Positions 36,732 to 44,565 of a stretch of DNA of 64,000 nucleotides are shown piece by piece. This stretch comes from Lachnospiraceae bacterium UBA1818 (lineage in GTDB: Bacteria > Bacillota > Clostridia > Lachnospirales > Lachnospiraceae): contig CAJFQZ010000001.1 in NCBI GenBank assembly GCA_904419285.1, positions 1-64,000 of the forward strand, read 5' to 3'. A program made the position numbers and the translations under genes. The notes beneath the pieces were generated by a model that was not told the DNA's origin, searched no databases, and worked only from the letters and a program-made list of their open reading frames with translations. The first letter of the stretch is position 1. Each line of letters begins with the position of its first letter.

Positions 36732-37087
36732 ATGTTTCCTTCCCTCTTCTGCTTTTTCTTTTCCGCCACGCTGCAGACTACATGCCAGACCGCCAGTATC
36801 GGATGGCAGAGGAGCATCCGCGGACCGGAAAAGCGCATCACTTCCCGGATCTTCTCCCGCATTTCAGGCTTGTAGCAGTGCACTCTGCAGTTGCTGCAGA
36901 AGGTTTTGTTTTCCATAAAAGGACATTTCTCGCTCCGAAGCTTGGCATATTCGGAAAGCGCCTGACAGTCCGGGCACATCCGCCCTGTCTTTCTGTCATA
37001 TCCCTCGTGGTTCTTCCTGCAGTACAGACGGATCATCTCCTCCGACACATACTGCTCTTTCTTCCGTTTCTTCTCAATATCTTTCAT
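36728..37087 (-). CDS. YgbA-type nitrous-oxide-stimulated promoter family protein
   Basis: The 119-residue cytoplasmic protein belongs to the YgbA_NO family. Its conserved Cys pattern is visible as YCRKNH, CPDCQAL, KCPFMENKTFCSNCRVHCYKP, followed by RFSGPRMLLCHPILAVWH. In enterobacteria YgbA has been linked to recovery from nitrosative damage to iron-sulfur metabolism. Here it is second in an operon with DUF454 and two ABC proteins controlled by an iron-type operator, consistent with an iron or Fe-S repair role. AAGGAT precedes the start. At 119 residues it looks full length. Confidence 0.88.
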   Translation of the reverse strand: MKDIEKKRKKEQYVSEEMIRLYCRKNHEGYDRKTGRMCPDCQALSEYAKLRSEKCPFMENKTFCSNCRVHCYKPEMREKIREVMRFSGPRMLLCHPILAVWHVVCSVAEKKKQKREGNI

Positions 37088-37091
37088 CGTC

Positions 37092-37505
37092 TTATCCTTC
37101 CGCCTCCGGCAGGACGCTCCCGCCCGCAGGGACAGTGCGTATCTTTGTAAAGAAATACACGTACTTGAAGATGATCAGAAAGATGATGAACGCCCTGCCG
37201 TACACATTCTGCATCGCAAGAAATGCCAGAAGCAGCATGCAGGACGCCGGGATCAGCAGACTGAACTTGGTCTTCAATGTCATTGACCGGTTCTTCACAA
37301 AGCTCTCCAGATGCCTCTTATACAATTTTGTTCCTGTAAACCATCTGTGAAACCGCTCAGAGCCTTTTGCCAGGCAGAAGGACGCCAGCAGAAGGAAGGG
37401 TGTGGTTGGCAGCACCGGGAGCACGACTCCCACAGCCCCGATCCCCATGGACAAAAATCCGAGGATGAGCCATATGACACGCAGGGGATTCTTTCGTTCT
37501 TTCAT
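37092..37505 (-). CDS. DUF454 (YbaN-like) inner-membrane protein, copy 1
   Basis: The 137-residue protein has the DUF454 pattern: an N-terminal membrane hairpin (VIWLILGFLSMGIGAVGVVLPVLPTTPF), then LLASFCLAKGSERFHRWFTGTKLYKRHLESFVKNRSMTLKTK and two more predicted segments. The function is unknown. It is the first gene of the ABC operon, and a second copy (37681-38073) ends the heme operon. That double link to iron/heme genes is notable. AAAGGAA lies seven bases before the start. Confidence 0.88.
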   Translation of the reverse strand: MKERKNPLRVIWLILGFLSMGIGAVGVVLPVLPTTPFLLLASFCLAKGSERFHRWFTGTKLYKRHLESFVKNRSMTLKTKFSLLIPASCMLLLAFLAMQNVYGRAFIIFLIIFKYVYFFTKIRTVPAGGSVLPEAEG

Positions 37506-37568
37506 AGATACATTCCTTTCTTGAGATGATCAGTTTCTTCACGGCAGGCAGGTATAAGCCTCCGTTTG

Positions 37569-37584
37569 GTTAGCCTTTACTAAC
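37569..37584. promoter_or_regulatory. GTTAG-N6-CTAAC operator at the DUF454/ABC operon
   Basis: GTTAG-CCTTTA-CTAAC lies 63 bases ahead of the DUF454 start and 13 bases after its -10 box. Confidence 0.65.
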
Positions 37585-37597
37585 TTTGAGCATAACT

Positions 37598-37639
37598 GAT
37601 ATACCATGATTCCATGTCAGTTGTCAATAATAATTCTCA
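37598..37639 (-). promoter_or_regulatory. Promoter of the DUF454/ABC operon with Fur-like box
   Basis: On the minus strand, TTGACA (37627-37622) and TATATC (37603-37598) are spaced 18 bases apart. CAATAATAATTCTCA at 37625-37639 matches 11 of 14 Fur-box positions and overlaps the -35. Confidence 0.55.
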
Positions 37640-37680
37640 AAAAGAGTATGTATTTGATAATTTTTCTCAATTTTATCTTT

Positions 37681-38073
37681 TCAATCTTTCCCTGGTTTTA
37701 CTGTTTTCACTCTGCCGAAAAAATAAAGCAGATGGCAGATCCAGACAACTGCAAGACAGATCCGGCCCGCCGGCACCCTGCTCATCAGAATGAATCCCAC
37801 CGCCATCACGACAGTCACCATTCCAACGATCCGCAGCTTTGTCCCCATTGTCATTGCCCGCTGCTTCACAAAGCTGTCCAGATGCTTTCTGTAAAGCCCT
37901 GTCCCGACAAACCAGTCATGAAGTCTTCTGGAGCTTTTTGCGAAGCAGAATACAGTCGCCATATAGAAGGGCACTGTCGGAAGGATTGGCAGCACGATGC
38001 CCGCCGAACCGAGTCCAAGACAGAGGAATCCCAGCAGGATCCAGAAAATGCGCAGTGGATTTTTCTTTTGCAT
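37681..38073 (-). CDS. DUF454 (YbaN-like) inner-membrane protein, copy 2
   Basis: This 130-residue paralogue of the protein at 37092 has the same layout: [32 protein letters not shown], then [36 protein letters not shown] and two more hydrophobic stretches. The two copies share most of their conserved residues. It is the last gene of the heme operon, 53 bases after the ATPase gene. The ATG at 38073 follows GAGGAG; a GTG at 38082 overlaps that site. It should be a membrane accessory of iron/heme handling, with no proven activity. Confidence 0.87.
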   Translation of the reverse strand: MQKKNPLRIFWILLGFLCLGLGSAGIVLPILPTVPFYMATVFCFAKSSRRLHDWFVGTGLYRKHLDSFVKQRAMTMGTKLRIVGMVTVVMAVGFILMSRVPAGRICLAVVWICHLLYFFGRVKTVKPGKD

Positions 38074-38126
38074 TTTTATCACTCCTCTTTTTTATCACTT
38101 CTCTTTCACGCCGGCCGCAGTCTTTC

Positions 38127-38918
38127 TCACACGGTCAGCACAAACTTCTTTCCCTCGATAGCAGTCACTCCGAGGGAGACTCCGTAGAACTCCCGGATAC
38201 ATTCCGCCGTAATGATCTCATCCGGGCTGCCTTCAGCAGCCACATGTCCGTCCTTCAGACCGATGATCCGGTCTGAGTAATGGATCGCCTGATTGATGTC
38301 ATGGAGCACCATGATGATCGTGATCCCATACTCCCGGTTCAGCTTCCGGACTAACTTAAGGATCTCGATCTGATAGCGGATATCCAGATATGTGGTCGGC
38401 TCGTCCAGGAACAGGATCTTTGTATTCTGCGCAAGCGCCATAGCGATCCAGACGCGCTGCCTCTGTCCGCCCGAGAGGCGGCTCACCTCCCGCTCCCGGT
38501 ACTTCTCCACATTCGTCACTTCCATTGCCCAGGTGATCAGTCTTTCATCCTCCTCGCTGCGCCCCTGCATCAGCTTCATGTGTGGCGTCCTGCCGAAAGA
38601 CACAAGGCGCTCCACTGTAATGTCGTCCGCCGAAGTATTGTACTGATGCACGATGGAGACTTTCCTGGCAAATTCTTTCAGCGTAAGGTTCTGGATGTTT
38701 TTCCCGTAAAGGAAAATATTCCCCCTGCCCGGATACAGGTTCTTGGTCATCAGGTTGAACAGCGTAGATTTGCCGCATCCGTTGGCACCCAGGATGGTCG
38801 TGATCTCCCCCTCCTCGATCTTGAATGAAGTATCCTTGAGCACCCTGTTTTTCCCGTAAGAGAAGGACAGGTTTCTCACCTCCATCGCCGGCTTCTTCTT
38901 ATTATCTTCATGCTGCAT
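38127..38918 (-). CDS. Heme/iron-complex ABC transporter ATPase (FecE/HmuV type)
   Basis: The 263-residue ATPase has Walker A GANGCGKST, signature LSGGQRQRVWIAMAL and Walker B KILFLDEPTTYLD followed by the H-loop VLHDINQA. The sequence fits the FepC/FecE branch. Its start overlaps the permease end by 11 bases. With the permease at 38908 and the binding protein at 39928 it forms one importer. Neighbouring Shp-like and NEAT proteins make heme the likely cargo. Confidence 0.92.
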   Translation of the reverse strand: MQHEDNKKKPAMEVRNLSFSYGKNRVLKDTSFKIEEGEITTILGANGCGKSTLFNLMTKNLYPGRGNIFLYGKNIQNLTLKEFARKVSIVHQYNTSADDITVERLVSFGRTPHMKLMQGRSEEDERLITWAMEVTNVEKYREREVSRLSGGQRQRVWIAMALAQNTKILFLDEPTTYLDIRYQIEILKLVRKLNREYGITIIMVLHDINQAIHYSDRIIGLKDGHVAAEGSPDEIITAECIREFYGVSLGVTAIEGKKFVLTV

Positions 38919-39912
38919 ACTTCTTTGACCTCCTCAACAGAATGATAAAGAACGGTCCGCCTGCCACGCTCATGATGATGGACGCTGACACCTCATAGGG
39001 CGCCGCTATCGTCCTGCCGATGGTATCTGCCAGCAGGAAGGTGAACGCCCCTGCAAGCATGGAAAACGGGATCAGCGCCCGGTGATCGCTCCCTACCAGG
39101 AGCCGTCCGATATGGGGCACGATCAGCCCCAGGAAGCTGACCGCTCCCGCCACCGCCGTCGAAATGCCCGCCAGGAGCACCGCCGCCAGTGAGATCAGGA
39201 TCCGCATCAGATTCACATTGACTCCCAGTCCCCTTGCAGTCTTATCCTCCAGCGACATCAGATTACACATTTTCGCAGAGAGAACGGCAAGGATCAGGCC
39301 GATCACAACATAGGGCAGGAGCGTGTGTACGTCGTCCCATGTCTTCTGTGTGATATTTCCCTCGACAATGGACGCCACGCCGGAGGAATTCCCTCCGGTC
39401 ATGGAGTTGAGCGCTTCCGTAAGCCCGGTGAACATGGCGCTCACCGCCACGCCGGTCAGGATGATCCGAAGCGGGCTCAAGCCTCCCTTCCAGGAAAGAC
39501 TGTATACGAGGAAAAAGGCAAGAACGCCTCCACCGAATGCCGCCAGCGGTGTGAAGAAATACAGCGCAGGAAAGAACGCTGTGACCAGCACCGCCGCGAA
39601 GCCGGCTCCTCCGGAGATCCCGATGATCCCGGGGTCTGCCAGCGGGTTTTTCAGGACCGCCTGGAACAGTACACCCGAGACTGCTACCGCCGCCCCTGCA
39701 GACAGGGAGATGACGATCCTCGGGAAACGCAGGTCATAGATCGCCGCCACATTCTCGATCCGCTCGATGAACAGTCCCCGGAACAGCTCTGACGGCGACA
39801 CCTGAAGGCTCCCGATATTGACGGAGGCAAAGATCAGGATGACAAGCAGCACTGCCATAACAAGAAAAGAGGCTGCTGCTCTCGCCGTCTTTTTCTTTCT
39901 CTCTTCACTCAT
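38908..39912 (-). CDS. Heme/iron-complex ABC transporter permease (FecCD family)
   Basis: The 334-residue membrane protein has about nine to ten predicted segments and the family signatures LRFPRIVISLSAGAAVAVSG, GDPGIIGISGG-like ADPGIIGISGGAGFAA, and GAVSFLGLIVPHIGRLLVG. It is a single polypeptide, so the permease is a homodimer. AAGGAGGG precedes the start, 15 bases after the binding-protein gene. Confidence 0.93.
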   Translation of the reverse strand: MSEERKKKTARAAASFLVMAVLLVILIFASVNIGSLQVSPSELFRGLFIERIENVAAIYDLRFPRIVISLSAGAAVAVSGVLFQAVLKNPLADPGIIGISGGAGFAAVLVTAFFPALYFFTPLAAFGGGVLAFFLVYSLSWKGGLSPLRIILTGVAVSAMFTGLTEALNSMTGGNSSGVASIVEGNITQKTWDDVHTLLPYVVIGLILAVLSAKMCNLMSLEDKTARGLGVNVNLMRILISLAAVLLAGISTAVAGAVSFLGLIVPHIGRLLVGSDHRALIPFSMLAGAFTFLLADTIGRTIAAPYEVSASIIMSVAGGPFFIILLRRSKKYAA

Positions 39913-39927
39913 CTCTCATCCCTCCTT

Positions 39928-41040
39928 CTACTTTGTGATCTCCTGGAGCGTCTCTTCATCGATCTTCTCCGACGCCCCGCTGTCCTCCGCCGCCTTTGCC
40001 GCGTTGTCACTGTTTTCCTTTGCCTTTGCCGCGTCTTCCTCATTCTCCGGGTAGAGCATGGGCTGCAGCTCCTCCAGCGCCTCCGGATAATTGAACTTAG
40101 CGCTCATGCCGAACAGCTCATAGGTCAGGTCATAGACTCTGCCCTCCTGCACCGCGGTAAAATGCTGCCAGATATCGTTGGTCTCAAAGTCCTCGTTAAA
40201 CATCTCGATGACCTGATCCGGGAGCGCGTGTGCCGCCCTTAAGATCACATCCGGTTCCCTGGACTGCATGTCCTCTGTGTTGACTGTCAGAAACTCCTGG
40301 TCTGTCCCGGCGTATACGTTCTCGCCGCCGGCAAGCTCCACAAGGCTTCCCACATAGGAGTTCTCCGTAGCGATGATATAGCTTCCCGGAAGTCCCATCA
40401 GGATCAGCACCTTGGGGCTCTCCTTTCCTTCATTCCGGGTGACATAGTCCTCATAAAAAGCCGTGAACTCATCCACCAGCTCCTGCGCCTGCTCCTCCCT
40501 GTCAAAGATCACCCCCAGCTCCTGGATGGACCGGTACATTCCCGGCACACTTCTTAAGTTCAGGAAAGCCCAGTCCGTATCAATCGCCTCATACTTGGGC
40601 TGCAGATCCGACTGAAGGCTGGACGGACTTAAGATCCAGTCCGGATCGAGGGACGCCACGATCTCCATATCCGGGCTCATGGACGTCCCCACCTCCTCCA
40701 CGTCTGCATACCGCTCCGGCATGGAAGAGATCGAACTGGAACACACGCCTACCAGATCCAGTTCAAGCCGGTCACAGATATCTGCAGCTGCCGGCGAGGT
40801 TGCGATGATCCTAGGTTCTTCTTCCATGGCCGCCACCTTCGCCCTGGCAGCTTCCACCGCCGCCTTTTCCTCCGGATCCGTGATCTCAAGAAGCGTCTCC
40901 ACACTTTCCGCCTGGCTGCCTGACGCATCTGAATTTCCGGTGGTGCCTCCGCCGCTCTGATCCACGCATCCGGCAAGGAGCGCGCCGGTCAGAAGGGCGC
41001 AGAACAGACCGCCGGCGGCTCTTCGCTTTTCTCCTGTCAT
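39928..41040 (-). CDS. Heme/iron-complex ABC transporter binding lipoprotein
   Basis: The 370-residue lipoprotein signal ends in the lipobox LLAGC. A family 8 (PeriBP_2) solute-binding fold follows: PRIIATSPAAADICDRLELDLVGV, then LDPDWILSPSSLQ and a long inter-lobe helix. The ATG at 41040 is set by GGAGGGG upstream, one base from the Shp-like gene's stop codon; a longer frame to 41061 would overlap that gene. The C-terminus is a Lys/Ala/Glu-rich helical tail (AAKAKENSDNAAKAAEDSGASE) that extends past the fold. By analogy with HtsA/SiaA it should take heme from the Shp-like protein next door. Confidence 0.9.
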   Translation of the reverse strand: MTGEKRRAAGGLFCALLTGALLAGCVDQSGGGTTGNSDASGSQAESVETLLEITDPEEKAAVEAARAKVAAMEEEPRIIATSPAAADICDRLELDLVGVCSSSISSMPERYADVEEVGTSMSPDMEIVASLDPDWILSPSSLQSDLQPKYEAIDTDWAFLNLRSVPGMYRSIQELGVIFDREEQAQELVDEFTAFYEDYVTRNEGKESPKVLILMGLPGSYIIATENSYVGSLVELAGGENVYAGTDQEFLTVNTEDMQSREPDVILRAAHALPDQVIEMFNEDFETNDIWQHFTAVQEGRVYDLTYELFGMSAKFNYPEALEELQPMLYPENEEDAAKAKENSDNAAKAAEDSGASEKIDEETLQEITK

Positions 41041-41041
41041 C

Positions 41042-42070
41042 CTACCCCTCCTCATCGTCATATCCCCCGCCCCATCTTCTCCAGTTTTTCCGGAAAAAGT
41101 ATACGATCAGCGCCGCGGCGCCCATCAGGATCAGACCGGATACCGTGACCGCCGCCCCGACGGCAAAAGCGCCGCTTCCGCCGGAGCTTCCCGCTTCTTC
41201 CGCTCCGGAGGCATCTCCCGCCGTAGACAGGCTTAACCCCTGGGCGTCGCTGAGTTCCGCGTCTGAGGCAGAATCCGCGGCCGGCGCCGCAGCTTCCTCA
41301 ATGGAGCTGGACAGCGCAGGCGCATCGCTTCCGGCCGTCTCCTCTATACTGCTGTCTGAATCTGACGAACCCGAGGTACTCAGTCCGCTGCTGCCCTGCA
41401 GCGACGCCCCGGTTCCCGCTGTGCCGGTGCCGCTTCCTGAACTTCCGCTCCCCGTGCTTCCGGTCCCGCCGGCTGCCGCAGCGCCTGACGCGGAAGTGCC
41501 GCTTCCGGATGCCGAGGTAACGATCGTGGCGTTCATATCCGTGCTGTTCCCCGCTGTGTAATCGCTTGGGTAGAGATAGAAGATGACGTCTCTCCCCATA
41601 GGCTCTACATACATGGAGCCTCTTACCACACAGTTCTCACTTGGCACCTGGATGCAGACGTCCGCTGTCTCTCCATTATTATCTGTCCCGTTCCCGGTCA
41701 CTCCGAGCGCCGGGCTGGACCACCCCGAATCGCCTACATTCTGCACCCAGAAGCTGTGGTTCGACGTGTAGCTCATCAGGCTCAGACGGATCGTCAGGTA
41801 GTATTCTCCGCTGTCTGTTACCTCCAGGATGCCCGTCGTATAGACTGCGCCCTCCACCATTCCCTGTCCGGTGGCATAGGACGCCTCTCCGCCGGAATCC
41901 TCGATCACTCCGGTCACCGGATGGGCATAGCAGGGATGGATCACACAGGTATACACATTTCCACCTGCCGCCTGCACAGGGGCACTGATGAGACCCGCGC
42001 TCAAAAAGGCGGATATCAGCGCCGCCGCCAGCACGGCGAAAGCTTTTCTCACTCTCTTTACTGTTTTCAT
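41042..42070 (-). CDS. Shp-like surface heme-binding protein
   Basis: The 342-residue protein has a signal peptide (about residues 1-34) and then a heme-binding Shp domain (about 35-185). Close resemblance to streptococcal Shp is seen in YTCVIHPCYAHPVTGVIEDSG, YATGQGMVEGAVY and VRGSMYVEPMGRDVIFYLYPSDY. In Shp two Met ligands hold heme; Met in GQGMVEG and MYVEPMGR are candidates here. A Ser/Gly/Thr-rich spacer (about 190-300) and a C-terminal membrane helix with a basic-acidic tail (FFRKNWRRWGGG) anchor it to the membrane. It lies between the NEAT proteins and the importer genes, the order expected for a heme relay. GGAGAG precedes the start. Confidence 0.88.
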   Translation of the reverse strand: MKTVKRVRKAFAVLAAALISAFLSAGLISAPVQAAGGNVYTCVIHPCYAHPVTGVIEDSGGEASYATGQGMVEGAVYTTGILEVTDSGEYYLTIRLSLMSYTSNHSFWVQNVGDSGWSSPALGVTGNGTDNNGETADVCIQVPSENCVVRGSMYVEPMGRDVIFYLYPSDYTAGNSTDMNATIVTSASGSGTSASGAAAAGGTGSTGSGSSGSGTGTAGTGASLQGSSGLSTSGSSDSDSSIEETAGSDAPALSSSIEEAAAPAADSASDAELSDAQGLSLSTAGDASGAEEAGSSGGSGAFAVGAAVTVSGLILMGAAALIVYFFRKNWRRWGGGYDDEEG

Positions 42071-42101
42071 CCTTCTCTCCTGTCCTAACTTTTCTTTTAC
42101 A

Positions 42102-42138
42102 GATCAGACAGGGGGCAATTCCTTCCCCCTGTCTGATC
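42102..42138 (-). terminator. Strong intra-operon hairpin ahead of the Shp-like gene
   Basis: A perfect 14-bp stem (GATCAGACAGGGGG / CCCCCTGTCTGATC) with a 9-base loop lies 28 bases past the FMN/NEAT gene. There is only a weak T-run on the minus strand (TGTAAAAGAAAAG), so it probably attenuates or stabilises rather than ends the transcript. Confidence 0.55.
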
Positions 42139-42166
42139 CATGCGATCCCCCGCTCTCTGAGGGATA

Positions 42167-44470
42167 TCAATCTGTATCTTTCTTCCGCAGGCTTCTCTCC
42201 GCTGCGCCGGCGCAGAGAACTCCCGCGCTGATGACAAGCACCGCCGTCCAGCCTCTGACAGCACCGGAAGCATCTCCCGTCTTTGCGGCAGACGTCAGGC
42301 TTCCTCCCAGGGAAGAGCTGCCGAGAGAGCTTCCACCAAGGGATGCCCCGCCCAGAGAACTGCTTCCAAGAGAGCTTCCTCCCGGAAGGGAGGATCCGCC
42401 GGTCAGGCTGCTGCCTCCGTTCAGTCCGCTTCCGCCGTCTCCGCTGTTCCCCGGATCACCGCCGGGTTCATTGTCGTCTGTAAAGGCCGGATCATCCTCC
42501 GCCGCTGCCTTCAGCGTATCCCAGTCAAGAGCCAGGAATACCGGCTGTGTCCCCACGCCCTCGGCAATGGATTCCATAAGCGGCACGAACACCTGAAGGG
42601 GAGCATATCCGTCGTCCAGTGCCTCCGGTATCAGCTCGAATGTCACCTGGTCCGGATAATCCGTTCCATATTCATCACTCACACGGGTGCCGTCCTCATT
42701 CAGCTGATAAGATTCGATCACAGCGTCTGCAAGCTCGCCCTGAGGATTTCCGTACTGATGATCCTGCGTATAACCTGTGCAGAAATATTTCAGGCCTCCC
42801 AGATACCCCAGCTGTCCGCTGATATTGAGTCCCTTCATATCAAGGGTAACGTAATATCTGCCGTCGCTCACAGTCAGCTTGACCGTATGGTTGATCGCAT
42901 TGTCCGCCATAGAAAGTGTGGTCTTATCTGTTTTCACCATCCTGCCTGTCACGGAATACACTCCATCTTCCAGATCATGTACGTCAAGCGATCCGCTTCC
43001 CGGGTCCTCAGTGTCATCCGGGTCACCTGTACTGCCCGGATCCTCCGGGTCTGTACCGCCTCCCGGCTCTTCCGGATCCGTGCTGCCTCCCGGCTCTTCC
43101 GGGTCTGTGCCCCCGCCGGGATTTCCCGGATCCGTGCCGGTGTCTCCGCAGGTTATTGTAAATGTCGTCACGCCTGAATAATTTCCCGGGGCAGCGGCGG
43201 CTGTATCCTCTCCGGATATGATGATCCTTCCTGAGAGCACTGCCTCCTCACCGTCCGCCCCCTGACCGGATACATCGTCTGCACGGAAGGACTGAACGCC
43301 GAAATCATTCGTAAACGCCAGTTCATTGCTCCCGCTGTACAGCACCCCTGTATCCGGAGCGCTCACGGTGACCGTGCCGTCTCTGTTTTCAGCCGACACT
43401 CTGATCTCGTACTCCTGTATGTTGTCCCCGCTTTCACTCAGTTTTCCCATGGAGATAGAGGACGGAACGGATACGATACAGGAAGGCGAAGATGTCTCTT
43501 CCTCCACATCCGCCGTGATCTCCATACTCTCCTCACTGTCCGCCGCGGCATCATCCTGCCGCTTCAGCGTATCCCAGTACATGGTGACGATCGTCTTCAC
43601 ACTGAATCTTCCGTTTTTAAACAGGATGCCGCTGATCTCGCCGTTCAGATTGCTCATTGCCGGCACGTAGATATAAGTATTGTTGTAATAATACTGGCTC
43701 AGGCCCGACAGCGGAAATGTGACGTCTGTCACGACAGTATAGCCGTTCCTTTCTTCCGTTTCATAAGTCACGCCTTCCATGGTAAGCTCCCGGGCAGCGT
43801 CGTTGTCCTCGTAGTATCCGTTAAATCCGAGAATATACATCGGTTCCTGTTCTGTGCCGGATACCATGCGGTAGGATAGGCTCATCTGTCCCGCCTCGTC
43901 TACCGTGAGAACAGCATCTGCTGTCTCTGTCTGTACCAGACTGTGATCCACCACATCGCTCCGCACCGCCACGGTCACATCATATGTCCCCGGCTCAGGC
44001 ACTTCCGCCGGCACGCCGGGAAGCACTTCTCCCGACAGGTCCAGCCCAAGAGCATCCGCCACCGCCTCTTTGATCCCGTTGGACGAATAGGTGGCTCCGG
44101 ACACTCCGTCGATCCCCTTCAGTCCGTCGGCGTCTGTATCCGCAAGGCCGAGAAACCGCCCGGCAGTTCCCTCGATGGCAGAGGCAAGCTTCGTCTTATT
44201 GATCTCCGCATAAGTGCCGCCGAAATTATTGCCCGTGATCTCGATATCCGTGACCTTCCCGTCTGTCACCGTCACTGTGACGTCAATATCATATTCTCCG
44301 AACTGATCGATATGAAAAGTGCCGCTCTTCGTATAGGAACCCGACGTCTTCTCCGCCGGAGTTTCCTCCGCCCGGACATACTGTACCGCCGGAGCCGCGG
44401 CCAGGACTCCCGCCAGAGTCCCTGACAGGAGCAGGACTCCCAGTCTTTTCTTCACTCTGTTTCTTCCCAT
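42167..44470 (-). CDS. FMN-binding plus NEAT surface heme protein
   Basis: This 767-residue protein has a signal peptide (1-34) and an FMN-binding domain (about 49-143) whose D121-G-V-S-G-A-T127 fits the ApbE flavinylation motif, T127 being the probable covalent FMN site. Next come a NEAT-like sheet domain (about 157-305), a beta-sandwich shared with the NEAT protein at 44566 (about 316-440) and a Pro/Gly/Asp repeat linker (447-492). A second NEAT domain (about 500-655, TTLSMADNAINHTVKLTVSDGRYY region), a Gly/Ser/Leu repeat spacer (681-724) and an anchor (AAKTGD at 728-733, hydrophobic stretch, RSLRKKDTD) complete it. The fusion suggests a surface protein that binds heme and may move electrons to it. 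The start at 44470 follows GGAGG. No apbE is in the window. Confidence 0.8.
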   Translation of the reverse strand: MGRNRVKKRLGVLLLSGTLAGVLAAAPAVQYVRAEETPAEKTSGSYTKSGTFHIDQFGEYDIDVTVTVTDGKVTDIEITGNNFGGTYAEINKTKLASAIEGTAGRFLGLADTDADGLKGIDGVSGATYSSNGIKEAVADALGLDLSGEVLPGVPAEVPEPGTYDVTVAVRSDVVDHSLVQTETADAVLTVDEAGQMSLSYRMVSGTEQEPMYILGFNGYYEDNDAARELTMEGVTYETEERNGYTVVTDVTFPLSGLSQYYYNNTYIYVPAMSNLNGEISGILFKNGRFSVKTIVTMYWDTLKRQDDAAADSEESMEITADVEEETSSPSCIVSVPSSISMGKLSESGDNIQEYEIRVSAENRDGTVTVSAPDTGVLYSGSNELAFTNDFGVQSFRADDVSGQGADGEEAVLSGRIIISGEDTAAAAPGNYSGVTTFTITCGDTGTDPGNPGGGTDPEEPGGSTDPEEPGGGTDPEDPGSTGDPDDTEDPGSGSLDVHDLEDGVYSVTGRMVKTDKTTLSMADNAINHTVKLTVSDGRYYVTLDMKGLNISGQLGYLGGLKYFCTGYTQDHQYGNPQGELADAVIESYQLNEDGTRVSDEYGTDYPDQVTFELIPEALDDGYAPLQVFVPLMESIAEGVGTQPVFLALDWDTLKAAAEDDPAFTDDNEPGGDPGNSGDGGSGLNGGSSLTGGSSLPGGSSLGSSSLGGASLGGSSLGSSSLGGSLTSAAKTGDASGAVRGWTAVLVISAGVLCAGAAERSLRKKDTD

Positions 44471-44506
44471 TGCTTCCTCCGTCAAACAGCGTCTCTTAAG
44501 AAAGCA

Positions 44507-44541
44507 GGAAATCCTCACGGACTGACTGCCTGAGGATTTCC
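44507..44541 (-). terminator. Hairpin between the two NEAT genes
   Basis: A perfect 11-bp stem (GGAAATCCTCA / TGAGGATTTCC) lies 25 bases past the small NEAT gene. It has no clear T-run and may favour expression of the upstream secreted protein. Confidence 0.5.
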
Positions 44542-44565
44542 CGAATCTGATGCTGACGCCTCTTT

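Noticed and set aside
42400-44470. Gly/Ser/Pro repeats in the FMN/NEAT gene as a DNA-level repeat array
   Set aside because: The repeats are short coding linkers (Pro/Gly/Asp and Gly/Ser/Leu units) with imperfect DNA copies, not a CRISPR or tandem-repeat locus.
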